Below are positions 26,224 to 36,462 of a stretch of 64,000 nucleotides of DNA, in pieces. The stretch covers positions 11,036,001 to 11,100,000 of the forward strand of contig OZ018415.1 in NCBI GenBank assembly GCA_963969595.1, given 5' to 3'. This stretch comes from Neckera pumila (lineage: Eukaryota; Streptophyta; Bryopsida; Hypnales; Neckeraceae). The position numbers and the translations under genes were made by a program. The notes under the pieces are model-generated. The model had not been told where the DNA came from and did no database searches. It saw only the letters and a list, made by a program, of their open reading frames with translations. How positions within the stretch are numbered: the first letter of the stretch is position 1; the number at the start of each line of letters is the position of its first letter.

Positions 26224-27607
26224 CAGTGAGTGACGAAACCGAGTACTTTTGTGAAATGGTTTCATTCAAACAACCATACCATAAGCATCAAGGGTTAAAA
26301 CCCAAAAGTATACACATGAAAGTTGTAGAGCACGACATACAACACGTTACCATGGAAATTTAAAGAAAAAATTAGTTGTGATTTGAAAGAAAATTAATTC
26401 CAAAGTTTGCTATGTCAAAAACTCGGTTTTGTTCAACATAGCTAGGCTTTACTTTATCTTTTGCCAATTTTTTTTTAAAACTCCTAAAAAACTTTTTGTA
26501 CCTTAGCATGTTGGTACACATCATTTTTGATTGTTGTATACAAAAATTGAAGGACTTTCACATTTATAGAATTTAAAATATTAACAATTTAACAAACATG
26601 CACATGATGTTGGTTTTCACAAAATTTGAGTTTTTTTTGTGGAATTCAAAGCATGGGATTGCATTAGCCATGGTAAAGAGAGTATAGGTTGCAAAATAGG
26701 CCACTTTTATATCTAAATGTCCTTGTATATAAAATATTTGTTGAATTGGGCAATGTGTACAATTTATATTTTACAATTGTATAATGCATTTTTAATTTCA
26801 ACTTTTGTGTTCAAAGACTAGAGTTCATGATGCATATAAATCATCCAAAAAAATTCCAAAAATTCCGTCATCATTGTTTGTATTATCCAAAAACAACTAA
26901 TTTTCAAAAATTACACTGACATTCAAAATATTAGCTGTTTTTGGATAATACAGACAATGATGATGGAATTTTTGGAATTTTTTTGGATGATTTATATGCA
27001 TCATGAACTCTAGTCTTTGAATACAAAAGTTGAAATTAAAAATGCATTATACAACTGTAAAATATAAATTGTACACATTGCCCAATTCAACAAATATTTT
27101 ATATACAAGGACATTTAGATATAAAAGTGGCCTATTTTGCAACCTATACTCTCTTTACCATGGCTAATGCAATCCCATGCTTTGAATTCCACAAAAAAAA
27201 CTCAAATTTTGTGAGAACCAACATCATTTGCATGTTTGTTAAATTGTTAATATTTTAAATTCTATAAATGTGAAAGTCCTTCAATTTTTGTATACAACAA
27301 TCAAAAATGATGTGTACCAACATGCTAAGGTACAAAAAGTTTTTTAGGAGTTTTAAAAAAAAATTGACAAAAGATAAAGTAAAGCCTAGCTATATTGAAC
27401 AAAACCGAGTTTTTGACATAGCAAACTTTGGAATTAATTTTCTTTCAAATCACAACTAATTTTTTCTTTAAATTTCCATGGTAACGTGTTGTATGTTGTG
27501 CTCTACAACTTTCATGTGTATACTTTTGGGTTTTAACCATTGATGCTTATGGTATGGTTGTTTGAATGAAAACGTTTCACAAAAGTACTCGGTTTTGTCA
27601 CTCACTG
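26224..27607. mobile_element. 1.38-kb foldback element with Tc1/mariner-like ends
   Basis: Two arms of about 680 bp (26224-26904 and 26925-27607) are reverse complements at roughly 96-97% in the stretches I compared, separated by only about 20 bp. The outer ends are CAGTGAGTGACRAAACCGAG, flanked on both sides by TA (26222-26223 and 27608-27609). TA duplications with CAGTG termini are typical of the Tc1/mariner superfamily. There is no transposase; the arms are AT-rich and non-coding. A transcript crossing the element would fold into one hairpin with a long duplex stem. The high arm identity implies either a recent origin or arm-to-arm conversion. Confidence 0.9.
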
Positions 27608-27663
27608 TATTTATTCCCAAAGAATCATGACTACATCACACATTTTTAATATTCAATTTTTAA

Positions 27664-28980
27664 CCCTAAAGGACCAAGTTGCTTTTTTTGGCAACACAAC
27701 AATTTTGGGCAGCTCACTGTGAATAGCAATTTAATTTTTTTTCTTTGAAATTTTCACACAATATGTGGTTAAGGAGTAGCTTTAAGGCCCAAGAATTTTT
27801 ATAACTTTTGACTAAATGGTTAAAAAGTTATTGTATGGTATATAGTTTTTTCTCAACTTGGGTAGTCTAAGCTAATATAAATTTGCTATTTTCATAAATA
27901 AAAATTTGAAGTTGTTTTTTTCAATTTATAATATATGTGGAAAGCTTTAAATCATTCCATTTTTATTAAAAAGATGAAAGTTAACCCCTAAAGGACCGGT
28001 TGTCCCCTCGGGGGACAATTTGGGTCCGGGCAGGTCCCTACGATCTCAATTTTTAGTAATATTTTTCGGGATTTTTAGAGGTTGTGTATTTTTGCGAGAT
28101 CTTTGTGAATATATAATTTTTATTTTAATTGATGCCCGGGAGCAAAAGTTATGGCACAATAAGTAAAATTAGAATTTTGCGGGCAGCACAAAAAAATCAC
28201 AAAAAGTCAAAATAATTTTTTTTCAAATTTTTTCCTCAAAGATTATATTTTTTTCTACATGTGAAGCTTTGTTTCATTCAATTTGGACTAATAATGAGAA
28301 AGTTATGGACAATCTTAGTTTTTCGGGCAATCTAAGCATCTTCTTGAAAAAATAAGTTGTAGAATTCATTTTTGAATGCAATTTTGAGAATTTTCCAAAA
28401 AAAATTGTTAGAAAAGGTTAGATTTTCTTGCTAGAACAATCTCATCGTTGGGATTATTGTGATTCAATTCCATCTAAAAGCTATTAACAATTTAGTTTAT
28501 TCTTCAATCTTAAACCCACCTCTACTTAACAATTTTTTAATGAGTGAAATTTAAGTGTGTTTTTTTTTAAATTATTTTGGTAGATTCTCAACTCAACTAC
28601 TTAATATAAATAAGTAGAAAATCGAAATCAGTAGTGCAAAAAATTTGAACTCAAAAGATTCAAAGCCAAAAAATATGGTCAAGCAAGGTGGAAAAAAACT
28701 TGTTTTCTTCACTTTAAATGCATATATCTTGCAATCTACGTGGTCAAAGTTTCTGAAATTTCTTCCACATATTCATATACTAGTCAAGTATAAGATCTTA
28801 TGGCTGGATATGCAAAAAAAAACAATTTTTTAAACTCTTTTCTCTTTGCAATAGAAATGACAGTTTTGAATGTTTTTTGGTCGGAAAATCACCTCAGTCC
28901 TTTAGGGGTTAAGAGGATTTTTAATTTTTAATAGTTATAGAATCTCTCTTTTAAAATAGACTTTGGAGTCTTTTATTAAA
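27664..28980. mobile_element. TTAA-type family, subfamily A, copy interrupted by a second element
   Basis: The left end CCCTAAAGGACCAAG follows TTAA (27660-27663). Interior phrases GGGCAGCTCACTGTGAA and TAGCTTTAAGGCCCAAGAA match the copy at 19471-20223. The match breaks at 27980, where another family member is inserted (27985-28908). It resumes at 28913 with AGTTATAGAATCTCTC and TTTTAAAATAGACTTTGGAG, paralogous to 19,720-19,760. The right end after about 28,980 was not resolved. Confidence 0.7.
27985..28908. mobile_element. TTAA-type non-autonomous DNA transposon, copy B1
   Basis: The element is 924 bp long, with terminal inverted repeats CCCCTAAAGGAC at the left and the exact complement (GTCCTTTAGGGG) at the right. 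TTAA lies directly outside both ends (27981-27984 and 28909-28912). It sits inside a subfamily A copy. Joining the flanks gives AAAG-TTAA-GAGG, whereas the paralogous site near 34,860 reads AAAG-TTAT-GAGG. One TTAA was therefore present before insertion and is now duplicated. It carries no transposase. A frame of 62 codons near the right end has relatives in sister copies but is probably just shared DNA. Confidence 0.85.
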
Positions 28981-29822
28981 TTGAATTTTCAATATTTTTT
29001 GAGAGAAAAATAAAACCATAGGGTGTAAATTTTATATTATAACATTACAACCATTGGAATTGGCATTTTTCAATTCTATAACAAATTCATGAAGCATGAA
29101 TATTATAAAAAGTTGAAATTTTTATATGTATTTCCAACTAATTTCTTCAACCTATTATGGAGAGTTGCAAGTTGTAGGATCTACACTTTGGGTAAAATAT
29201 TTGAAAGATGAAATCTAACCATTTGGAATTTTTTTTTTGAAACCCAAGCACCATAATCTTGCAGTTGGTAAGATTTTTTATTCTAAAATTCTAGAATAGT
29301 GTATTCTAACAAATCAACAAAAGGATTCTATAATTGAATCTATTAAGAAATAAATAAAAGTGAAGATTTTAGCCTTGTTTCGGAGACTAATCTTTTGAAG
29401 CAGCTTTAGTTCTCTAAACTTGAAAGAACTTTAGGTGTTAAATGTGGTTTCTTTTTAGCTATCAAATAAAACAATTTAGAATGTATTTTGAAGAAATCAC
29501 ATTTAGATGTATTCAATTTATCTTTCTATAGTATAATACAATCAATTTTTAAAGTGATTGTACAAAGCTAAATATAGAAATTAAATATGGCTTTACTCAA
29601 CTTTAATAGTTGCATGAAAAACAAAGTAAAACACATCCCAATAGATTATGTGCAGCCTTCTAAATTCAAATTTATAGCTAATTTTAATGCCCCCTTAATG
29701 TATAGGATCCGGCATCTTGAAACTAAATGAGAAAGATCGAAAATTAAAATTAAAAAAACCAATATGGCTTCATTTCATTTCTACACATTCAACATAAGCA
29801 GTCTAACTTATAAAATTTGATA
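28981..29822. other. AT-rich intergenic
   Basis: No gene. It may contain the decayed right half of the interrupted subfamily A copy. Confidence 0.4.
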
Positions 29823-30249
29823 CTCCCTCCATCATGAAATGATTGTTTGATGACAAACTTTTCTCAAGATTAAGGCAAAATTTGAGAATTCGGTAAAGTA
29901 ATGAATGTAGACATGTAAATTAACTCTTTATTTGCTCAACAGATTGCAAAAACAGCAAGTTTAAAACATGAACTATTTAAAGCGGGAAAATTGAGGCTGC
30001 AAGTTCACATGATAAATCACTCGCTAACCTAAGATTTTTCATCAAAAGTGAGTATTGAGCAAGGTATTGAGCATAGAAACACATTGTTTTCCATCTTGTC
30101 TTTGTGTCTTCGTCTAACTAAAACTCTTATTGTAACATACTGACTATTTCATTATTTGCATCTTCATATAACTAAATTTGAAGTAGTAGACAATCATTTC
30201 TGGACATCTATCTTTGGAAAGATGGACAATCATTTTGGAATAGAGGGAG
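29823..30249. mobile_element. Stowaway-like MITE (Tc1/mariner)
   Basis: The left end CTCCCTCCATCATGAAATGA and right end CATTTTGGAATAGAGGGAG form the Stowaway terminal repeat. TA flanks each side (29821-29822 and 30250-30251). The 427-bp AT-rich interior is non-coding. Stowaway MITEs are a known plant class mobilised by mariner-like transposases. Confidence 0.88.
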
Positions 30250-30607
30250 TACAATTTAATTTCCAAAAAACACCTTTTTACATTTTTTCTTAATGTACTA
30301 AAGTGATGAAATTTTTTGCCAATTTTTGCCAAAAATAACATTTAGAATTATATCATAGTACTAGAACTAGATTACATTTCATTAGTTTTAATCCTTGGAG
30401 ATTATTGATCAAATTTGAAGATTTGATTAGTGCAAAAAATGAATTTATGATGGAATTATTATTTTACTCTCCTTTGTTGAAATCTCTAAATTTTATCACA
30501 TGAGAATATATATTATTAAAGTCATCTAAATTGTACAGCTAATTGTGCGAATTTGTCTTATTTACCTTAATTCCTAAAGAGACTTTCATTGGTCCCATGT
30601 GGCTTAA

Positions 30608-31502
30608 CCTCTAAAGGCCCTTGGGGGACACTTGGGTTTTTGGACAGGCTCGTGTGACCTCAAATTTTGGCCTGATTTTATGAATTTTTTTTGAAAGATA
30701 GGAAATCACATTAGCTTTCTAAAAATATAATTTTTTTTCCAATCAGTGCCCAGGAGTAAAAGTTATGCCACCAAAGTCAAAAAAGCAACTCGCCGGGCAG
30801 AAAAATCCCATGTAAAAATTTGTATTTAAAAAGAAAATCTTTCTCAAAGATCATATTTTTGTCTACATTTGAAGCTTTAATTCATTCTATTTGGACTTAG
30901 AATGAAAAAGTAATAGACAATCTTGTTTTTTGGGCAATCTAGCATTTTCTTCAAAAAACAACTTATAGAATTCACTTTTGAATGCAATTTTCAAAAAAAT
31001 TCAATTTTTTTTTGAAAAGGTCAAATTTGTAAGCAAGAACAATCCCAATGTCGGGATTATGGTGTTTTAATTCCACCTAAGAGCTATTAATATTTAGTGT
31101 TGTCAGGATCTATTTCTATTTAATAATTTTTTTATATGTGAAATTCAACTTCTGACATTCTAAATTTTTTTTTCCCCAACTTTCAAGTCAAATTTTAATA
31201 TAAAAAATTTAACCCAATGGTGTGCAATGCAAAAAAAATCTACAAATGGCCGTCAAAGTCATTTGAAATTACAAACCATAGTCCAAAAAAACTTCTTTCT
31301 CCAACTTCAAATGCTAATATCTTCCAATCCGTATGGTTAAACTTCACAAAATTCTTACCACATAATTTAAGACAAGTGAAATACAAACTCCTACGGTTGG
31401 ATTCTTAAAAAAAAGTTTTTTTTTGGTTTCTTGAGTGATCGCAGCAAAAATGGCAGTTTTCAGTGGTTTCGGAGGTAGAAAATGCCTTGGGCCTATTAGA
31501 GG
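30608..31502. mobile_element. TTAA-type non-autonomous DNA transposon, copy B2
   Basis: The element is 895 bp, with CCTCTAAAGGCCC at the left and the complement of CCTCTAATAGGCCC at the right. TTAA flanks both sides (30604-30607 and 31503-31506). It is colinear with 27985-28908: AAAAGTTATGCCACC after the first 170 bp, TTTGGACTTAGAATGAAAAA in the middle, and AAAATGGCAGTTTTCAG near the right end. The two ends carry compensating changes relative to B1, with T for C at position 3 in both, so the inverted repeat has been preserved. It is non-coding. Confidence 0.8.
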
Positions 31503-31839
31503 TTAAGGTGTATTTTTCGGATATAAAGTTGTATTTGAGTGGAGAAGCAAGCTTTAAATGGTTTAATTTTTTTTAAATTATATAAAGTGCATGAATTCGA
31601 TCTATATAGAACACCTAGAAATTTTTAAAAGGGTTTACAAATTAGGATGTTTGATTTGATTTTCTTCATTGAGGTGTTGCTAATTTTTTTTAAAAAGAAG
31701 ATGCTAAAAATATGGATAATAAAAGATACTTTCTATTATATTTTAGCAATTTATACTTCCTTATTTTCAATTTGAATTCAAGCCAAAATAACTTTTTTTG
31801 AATTTGAATTCAACTAATGTAATGAAGTTAACCTTTTAA

Positions 31840-32407
31840 CTCCTAAAGGACCAGAGGAGTGTCCAGATTTCCAAAATTGTGAAGATCTATTATTAAATGC
31901 AACTTAGAAGAATATTTAAATGATGACTCTCAAACAATAGTTGTAATTTGCTATTTACAGACCACATCCATATGATTGGATCAACAAAAATACGTATCAA
32001 TATTTTTCAATAAAATTTGAAGCCAGAGATTAGAAATTCCTTCTAAAATCAATTGTAGATTGAATATTTATGATTTTAAAAGATTTTTTTTCTTATAAGT
32101 TTAAAATATTGAGTTCTAATTATAGTGATTTTTGAAGATTTTTATTTGATTTTTTGATTCAAGTCATTTTTGAAGGGTCAGTTTTTGAACTCAAAAAACT
32201 ACTTTTTGAGGCTAGACCTCCCAATACCTTTTGAATTATAGAATATTTGCAAAGCAAGATCTTCATAATCTAAACTATACAAATGTTCAAGAACTAATAT
32301 AAAAATCTTCAAATTAATTTGATGGATGAAAAAACGCATTTTGGTGAGTTTAGGATGTGTTTCTGTTCATTCATTGTTCAAAATTTGCACTCATGGTCCT
32401 TTAGGGG
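31840..32407. mobile_element. TTAA-type short element, copy C
   Basis: CTCCTAAAGGACCA at the left pairs with TGGTCCTTTAGGGG at the right (13 of 14 positions). TTAA lies outside both ends (31836-31839 and 32408-32411). At 568 bp it is shorter than B1 and B2, and its interior looks unrelated, so it shares mainly the termini. The interior is non-coding. Confidence 0.75.
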
Positions 32408-32411
32408 TTAA

Positions 32412-33948
32412 AACTCTACGGACGTTTTCTGTCCTCTGGATGACCACATCTAAGTCTATAGGATGGAAAATAACTTTTTTCATCCAATTTATTTTTGGAA
32501 ATTGCTTGAATATATTTTGAAAGAATATTCTTGCAAACTTCCATAATATGATATTATTGACTTTTATAAAGAAGAAGATTCTTAATAGAAGATTGCCCTT
32601 GTAGTATATTTTGATCATTTTTTGCTATTTACTTTTAATGTCAATTTTAGCCATGAAAATGCTATTTTTTGAATTTGAGTTCAACTCATGAAATGACTCT
32701 TACAACTACTCCAATTGAAAAATTTAAAGAAATTCATAAATTTCAATATTTTATGGTAATATGAATTTTGAGCATATAACTATGGCTTATTGAGTTTCAA
32801 ATTTTTAGAGTGCCACCAAAACTTTGTTGTATATCATGATGTTAAATACTATATATATATATATATATATGAAGGACAATTAGCAATGTTTATGGGCTTG
32901 TCTTTTTCATCTTTGATTTAACCCTAGAAGAATAATGGAGCCAAAATGTGTCTTTTGAATGACAAAAAAACATACTAGAAGATGTAAATGATGTTTTTTT
33001 TTAATTTTTATTAGGTTGGTAGAGAAGATTTTTATATCAAAACACATGCAAGAAGGACATTATTGGGGTATCCAAAAATTTACTAAAAATCAAGACGTGT
33101 ATCACAAAAATGCCCTTCTAGTGTATACTAGCAACTCTTAGCTCTTCATGATTTTGATTTGAATATGAGCCATGTAAATGATCTTTTTGGAATTTGAGTC
33201 AACTCATGAAATGAAGCTTATTGAATTTAGCTTCTATAGACTTCAATTTGAAAAACTCACAAATTCAAGAATTGAACATCTTATTGCTTATTGAACATTG
33301 GACCTATCACCATATGGTCAGTTGGTTTTCTATTTTATACTTGAACACAAAATTTTTGTTTATACTATACTATTCTTCACTATATTAGTATACACCTATA
33401 GAAAAAATCCAGATTTTCAAAGCTAATTTTGAATTAAATATGGATTTTCTTTCGTTTTTTCTTCCCCAAATTGTAGTAATTTGAAATCATCACCAAATAA
33501 ATTTGAAAACTGTATGACTTCTAGAAGACATGTGATTTCATCTTTGAAAAATAAAACAAAGTACAATAAACTTCACTCAAATCAAGCCCAGGAATCATAA
33601 CATTTAGTAGCAGCAACAGTGGCTGCCTTCACTTAGACACAATGATGTGGAATTTATTCCACATCATTCCATCCTGGGATGAAATGGTGTAGAATATTCC
33701 ACACTATCAGTAGCTAATAAGCCATGTGTCAGCACATGTCAGAGAATGAGAAATGAACAACTATTTTGCATTAGGGAGTGGCAGACTAATATACTTGGCC
33801 CTTACTTCAAATATTGTAAGTTTATGACATAATCCAATAGTTCATTGCCCAACCGAGTTTGGGCAATTGATTGGGTTGACTGTTTGATAGGAAAAAAGTA
33901 ACTGAGAGGAGTCCCATCATGTGGTTGGCTAGCATGTGTCTAGACAAA
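32412..33948. other. AT-rich intergenic, (AT)n tract
   Basis: No gene. A simple AT dinucleotide run lies at about 32,851-32,869. Confidence 0.5.
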
Positions 33949-33952
33949 TTAA

Positions 33953-35194
33953 CCCCTAAAGGTTTTTGACTATATTTTCACCAAAACTGCTCCAAAACTG
34001 CCATTTCTAATTCAAGTACCAAATTTTAGACAAAAACATTTTTGAACACATGTAACCATAGGATCTTGTAGTACACTGGTTTAAAAAGATGTAGAAACAC
34101 TTTTAAAATTTTCTACCATAAAGATTGTAAGATAATGGCGTTTGAATTGACAAAAATCCTTTTTTAACCTCTACAAAAATCCGGGCAGCTACCCTTTTCA
34201 AGGTCACATTTGTATGAAAAAATGTCCAAAATGGTGGTCACTCTATAGATTCATTCCATTAGGAAAATTTTTAGCCCTCCAGAAGGCCGCTAAGGGATTG
34301 ATTTACAGGACCACTTTGGTGCAATTCCAGAATGAATTAAAAAATATTTTTTTTTGAAAAAAAAATATTAAAAAAAATAAAAATATTAAAAAAATATTAA
34401 AAAAATATTAAATTGTCAAGAATTTAAATATGATGTGGCACTAATGCCATGTCAGCACCCAAATTTTAAATATTAAAAAATAATTTTTTATTTTGGTTTT
34501 TTCCCATAATTGCACTAGTGGGTGCCAAATTCACGGCCTTCTAGAGGGCTGAAATTTTTCCTAATGCTTCAAGGCAAGTTGGCTACATGCTTGAAAATTT
34601 TCAGATCATTTGGAATTGTACAATATATAGGAAAAAATGAGTAAGTAGGAAGAGGTAGAGAATGACTCAAAATACTAAATTGTTAAGAATTTAATTACGG
34701 AATTGGAAAATGTCAATCCCAACAATTGTAATGTTGTAATAAACAATATACATCCAATGTTTTTTGTTTTTTTCAAAAAAATTGAAAATTGAGTTAGATA
34801 AAGGACTTCAAAATTCATATTAAAGTAGAAATTCCATAACTATCCTCAAACTAGAGCTCCTCATAACTTTTGACTCGTTAATCCAAATGGAATGATTCAA
34901 AGCTTTCAAGTATATATAAATCTATAAAACCAATTTCAAATTTTAAATTTTCAGATTAGGTTTTTTTAAAGAATTTGTTTGAGCTGCCCAGGCTACTTGC
35001 CGAACACAAAAAATTACATATCATGCAATAACTTTTTACCCATAAAATCAAAAGTTACAAAAATTGTTGGCCTTGAAGCTACTCCTTGGGCACATCTTGT
35101 GTGAAACCTTCAAAGAAAGAAATTAAAATTTCCATTTGTAGTGAGCTGCCCAAAATTGCTAAATTGCCAAAAAATGGTGTTCGGACCTTTAGGG
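33953..35194. mobile_element. TTAA-type family, subfamily A, copy D (reverse orientation)
   Basis: The left end CCCCTAAAGG follows TTAA (33949-33952). The right end GGACCTTTAGGG is followed by ATGAA, so that flank has decayed. Read in reverse, the order of blocks matches 19471-20223 (GGGCAGCTCACT, AAGTAGCTTCAAGGCC, then GAATCATTCCATTTGG). It contains a second, nested MITE at about 34,257-34,566. The copy at 56,395-57,583 is colinear with it over several hundred bases. Confidence 0.65.
34257..34566. mobile_element. about 305-bp MITE nested in copy D
   Basis: The left end ATTAGGAAAATTTTTAGCCC and the right end GGGCTGAAATTTTTCCTAAT are inverted repeats that continue inward (CTCCAGAAGGCCGC against CACGGCCTTCTAGAG). 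The interior is a very A/T-rich ladder of AAATATT repeats. Sister copies of the host element (near 19,890 and 56,690) lack it, so it inserted later. The target-site duplication is unclear. Confidence 0.7.
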
Positions 35195-35315
35195 ATGAAT
35201 TTTGTTATGGCTAGGCCTCCGTGCAGGCCTTGATCCCCCCCCCCCCCAATTGACAAAGAGTCATTTCAAGTCATGCCCCTCAGTTGTTGATGTTGATTTT
35301 GCTCTGGCTTCTATA

Positions 35316-35558
35316 CTATAGTAGACCTCTCTTAGTGCATACTTTGTTAGTGCGGCATAATATGAACTAAGAGAGATCGTACTTTGAAGTCTTTATTGAT
35401 GAACAATGATTGGAGGCCTTGTAATTCAAAGCCATGTGGTAGTGGAGGTCTTATAGTTAGAAGCCACGTTAGGCAGTGAATAGTATTGCACCTCTCTAAA
35501 TGCATAAATCTCTCCTAGTGCATAATCCCCGCACTATGTACTAAGAGAGGTTCTATTG
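35316..35558. mobile_element. Emigrant/pogo-like MITE
   Basis: The right end, read inward, is CAATAGAACCTCTCTTAGTA. The left end is CTATAGTAGACCTCTCTTAG. Both are flanked by TA (35314-35315 and 35559-35560). The CAxTAxAACCTCT start resembles the Emigrant/Lemi1 (pogo-type Tc1/mariner) terminus as I remember it. The 243-bp interior contains further CCTCTCT-AGTGCATAA sub-repeats and no coding sequence. Confidence 0.65.
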
Positions 35559-35560
35559 TA

Positions 35561-36462
35561 ACTTAGTTTGCCGTTTATTGATTCAATTCTCTCCCCTAGG
35601 TTTCCCCTAGGTTTTCCTCCTGGTACTCACCTTGAATGCATTTTGTGGATGAGGACTCCAGAGAGGAAAAGGCAAGGCAGCTAGTGTGAAGGCTCCTGAA
35701 TGCTATGAACCCAGAAGAAGAAATTGCGGCAGATTTCATGTTTGTAGGGTCCGTCCGTGCTTCCCGGGGGTAAACCACTGGAAGAGAATATAAAGCCCTG
35801 ACCTTCACTTTCTTCGAGGGATCACTGTGCAATTCCTGGAGGTGGCTGGCGTAACTGAGAGCCTCCCTTCCTGAGGGAAGAAGACCTTCCGAGAGGGAGG
35901 GCACGCAGGGCACGCAGGCAGGCTTGTCAGCGAACCTCGCCAATCTCCCTTCAAGGGCGAGAGTCAGTCTTCTTGGAATTCCCACAGGCCCGGGGAGGCG
36001 TGGACTGCCTGCTCTTCAGTCTTCACTGCCCGCCTTCTTGCTTTGCAGTGCAGTTTAGTCTACAGTAGTAAGCTTAGTGCAGTTGGCGCTGGCGCGGGCT
36101 TGGTTGGTTGCCTTCGGCTTCAGATGTTTTCGCTGCTTTGTTGCGCCTGCTTCTGCTCTTGCGATGATGACGCCCGCCTCGACCGAGCATGCGCGCTGCG
36201 TTGCAGCACTCGGGCCTCGGCGACTGCCTCCCCCTCTCCGATCTTCGCGATGACTGGGGCCTGCCTGCATTTGCTCTGTGAAGCATGAGTGGGAGCGCTC
36301 CCAATCGGACGCCTTGCTCATTGTCATTCTCCTGCTCCTGCTCCTGCTTACTTCCAATTGAGGATTAGGGAAACGCTCGGGCCTCGGTCCCAGCTTTGGC
36401 ATTGTCGCCACGGAGGGCCTCTCGACCTCTTGGGTACGCTTGCAGGCTGATCGGGACCTGCC
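35561..36462 (+). promoter_or_regulatory. GC-richer upstream region of the DRM gene
   Basis: Base composition shifts sharply from AT-rich repeats to GC-richer sequence between about 35,600 and 36,460, directly upstream of the DRM start. Promoter and 5' untranslated sequence are expected here. A minus-strand frame of 129 codons (35596-35985) contains a consensus donor (CATTCAAG/GTGAGTACC, near 35,630). It could be a divergent transcript, but nothing recognisable is encoded. Confidence 0.4.

Noticed and set aside
35596..35985. Minus-strand frame of 129 codons upstream of DRM
   Set aside because: It has a donor-like site near its end but no recognisable domain or second exon, so it is kept only as a note on the promoter region.
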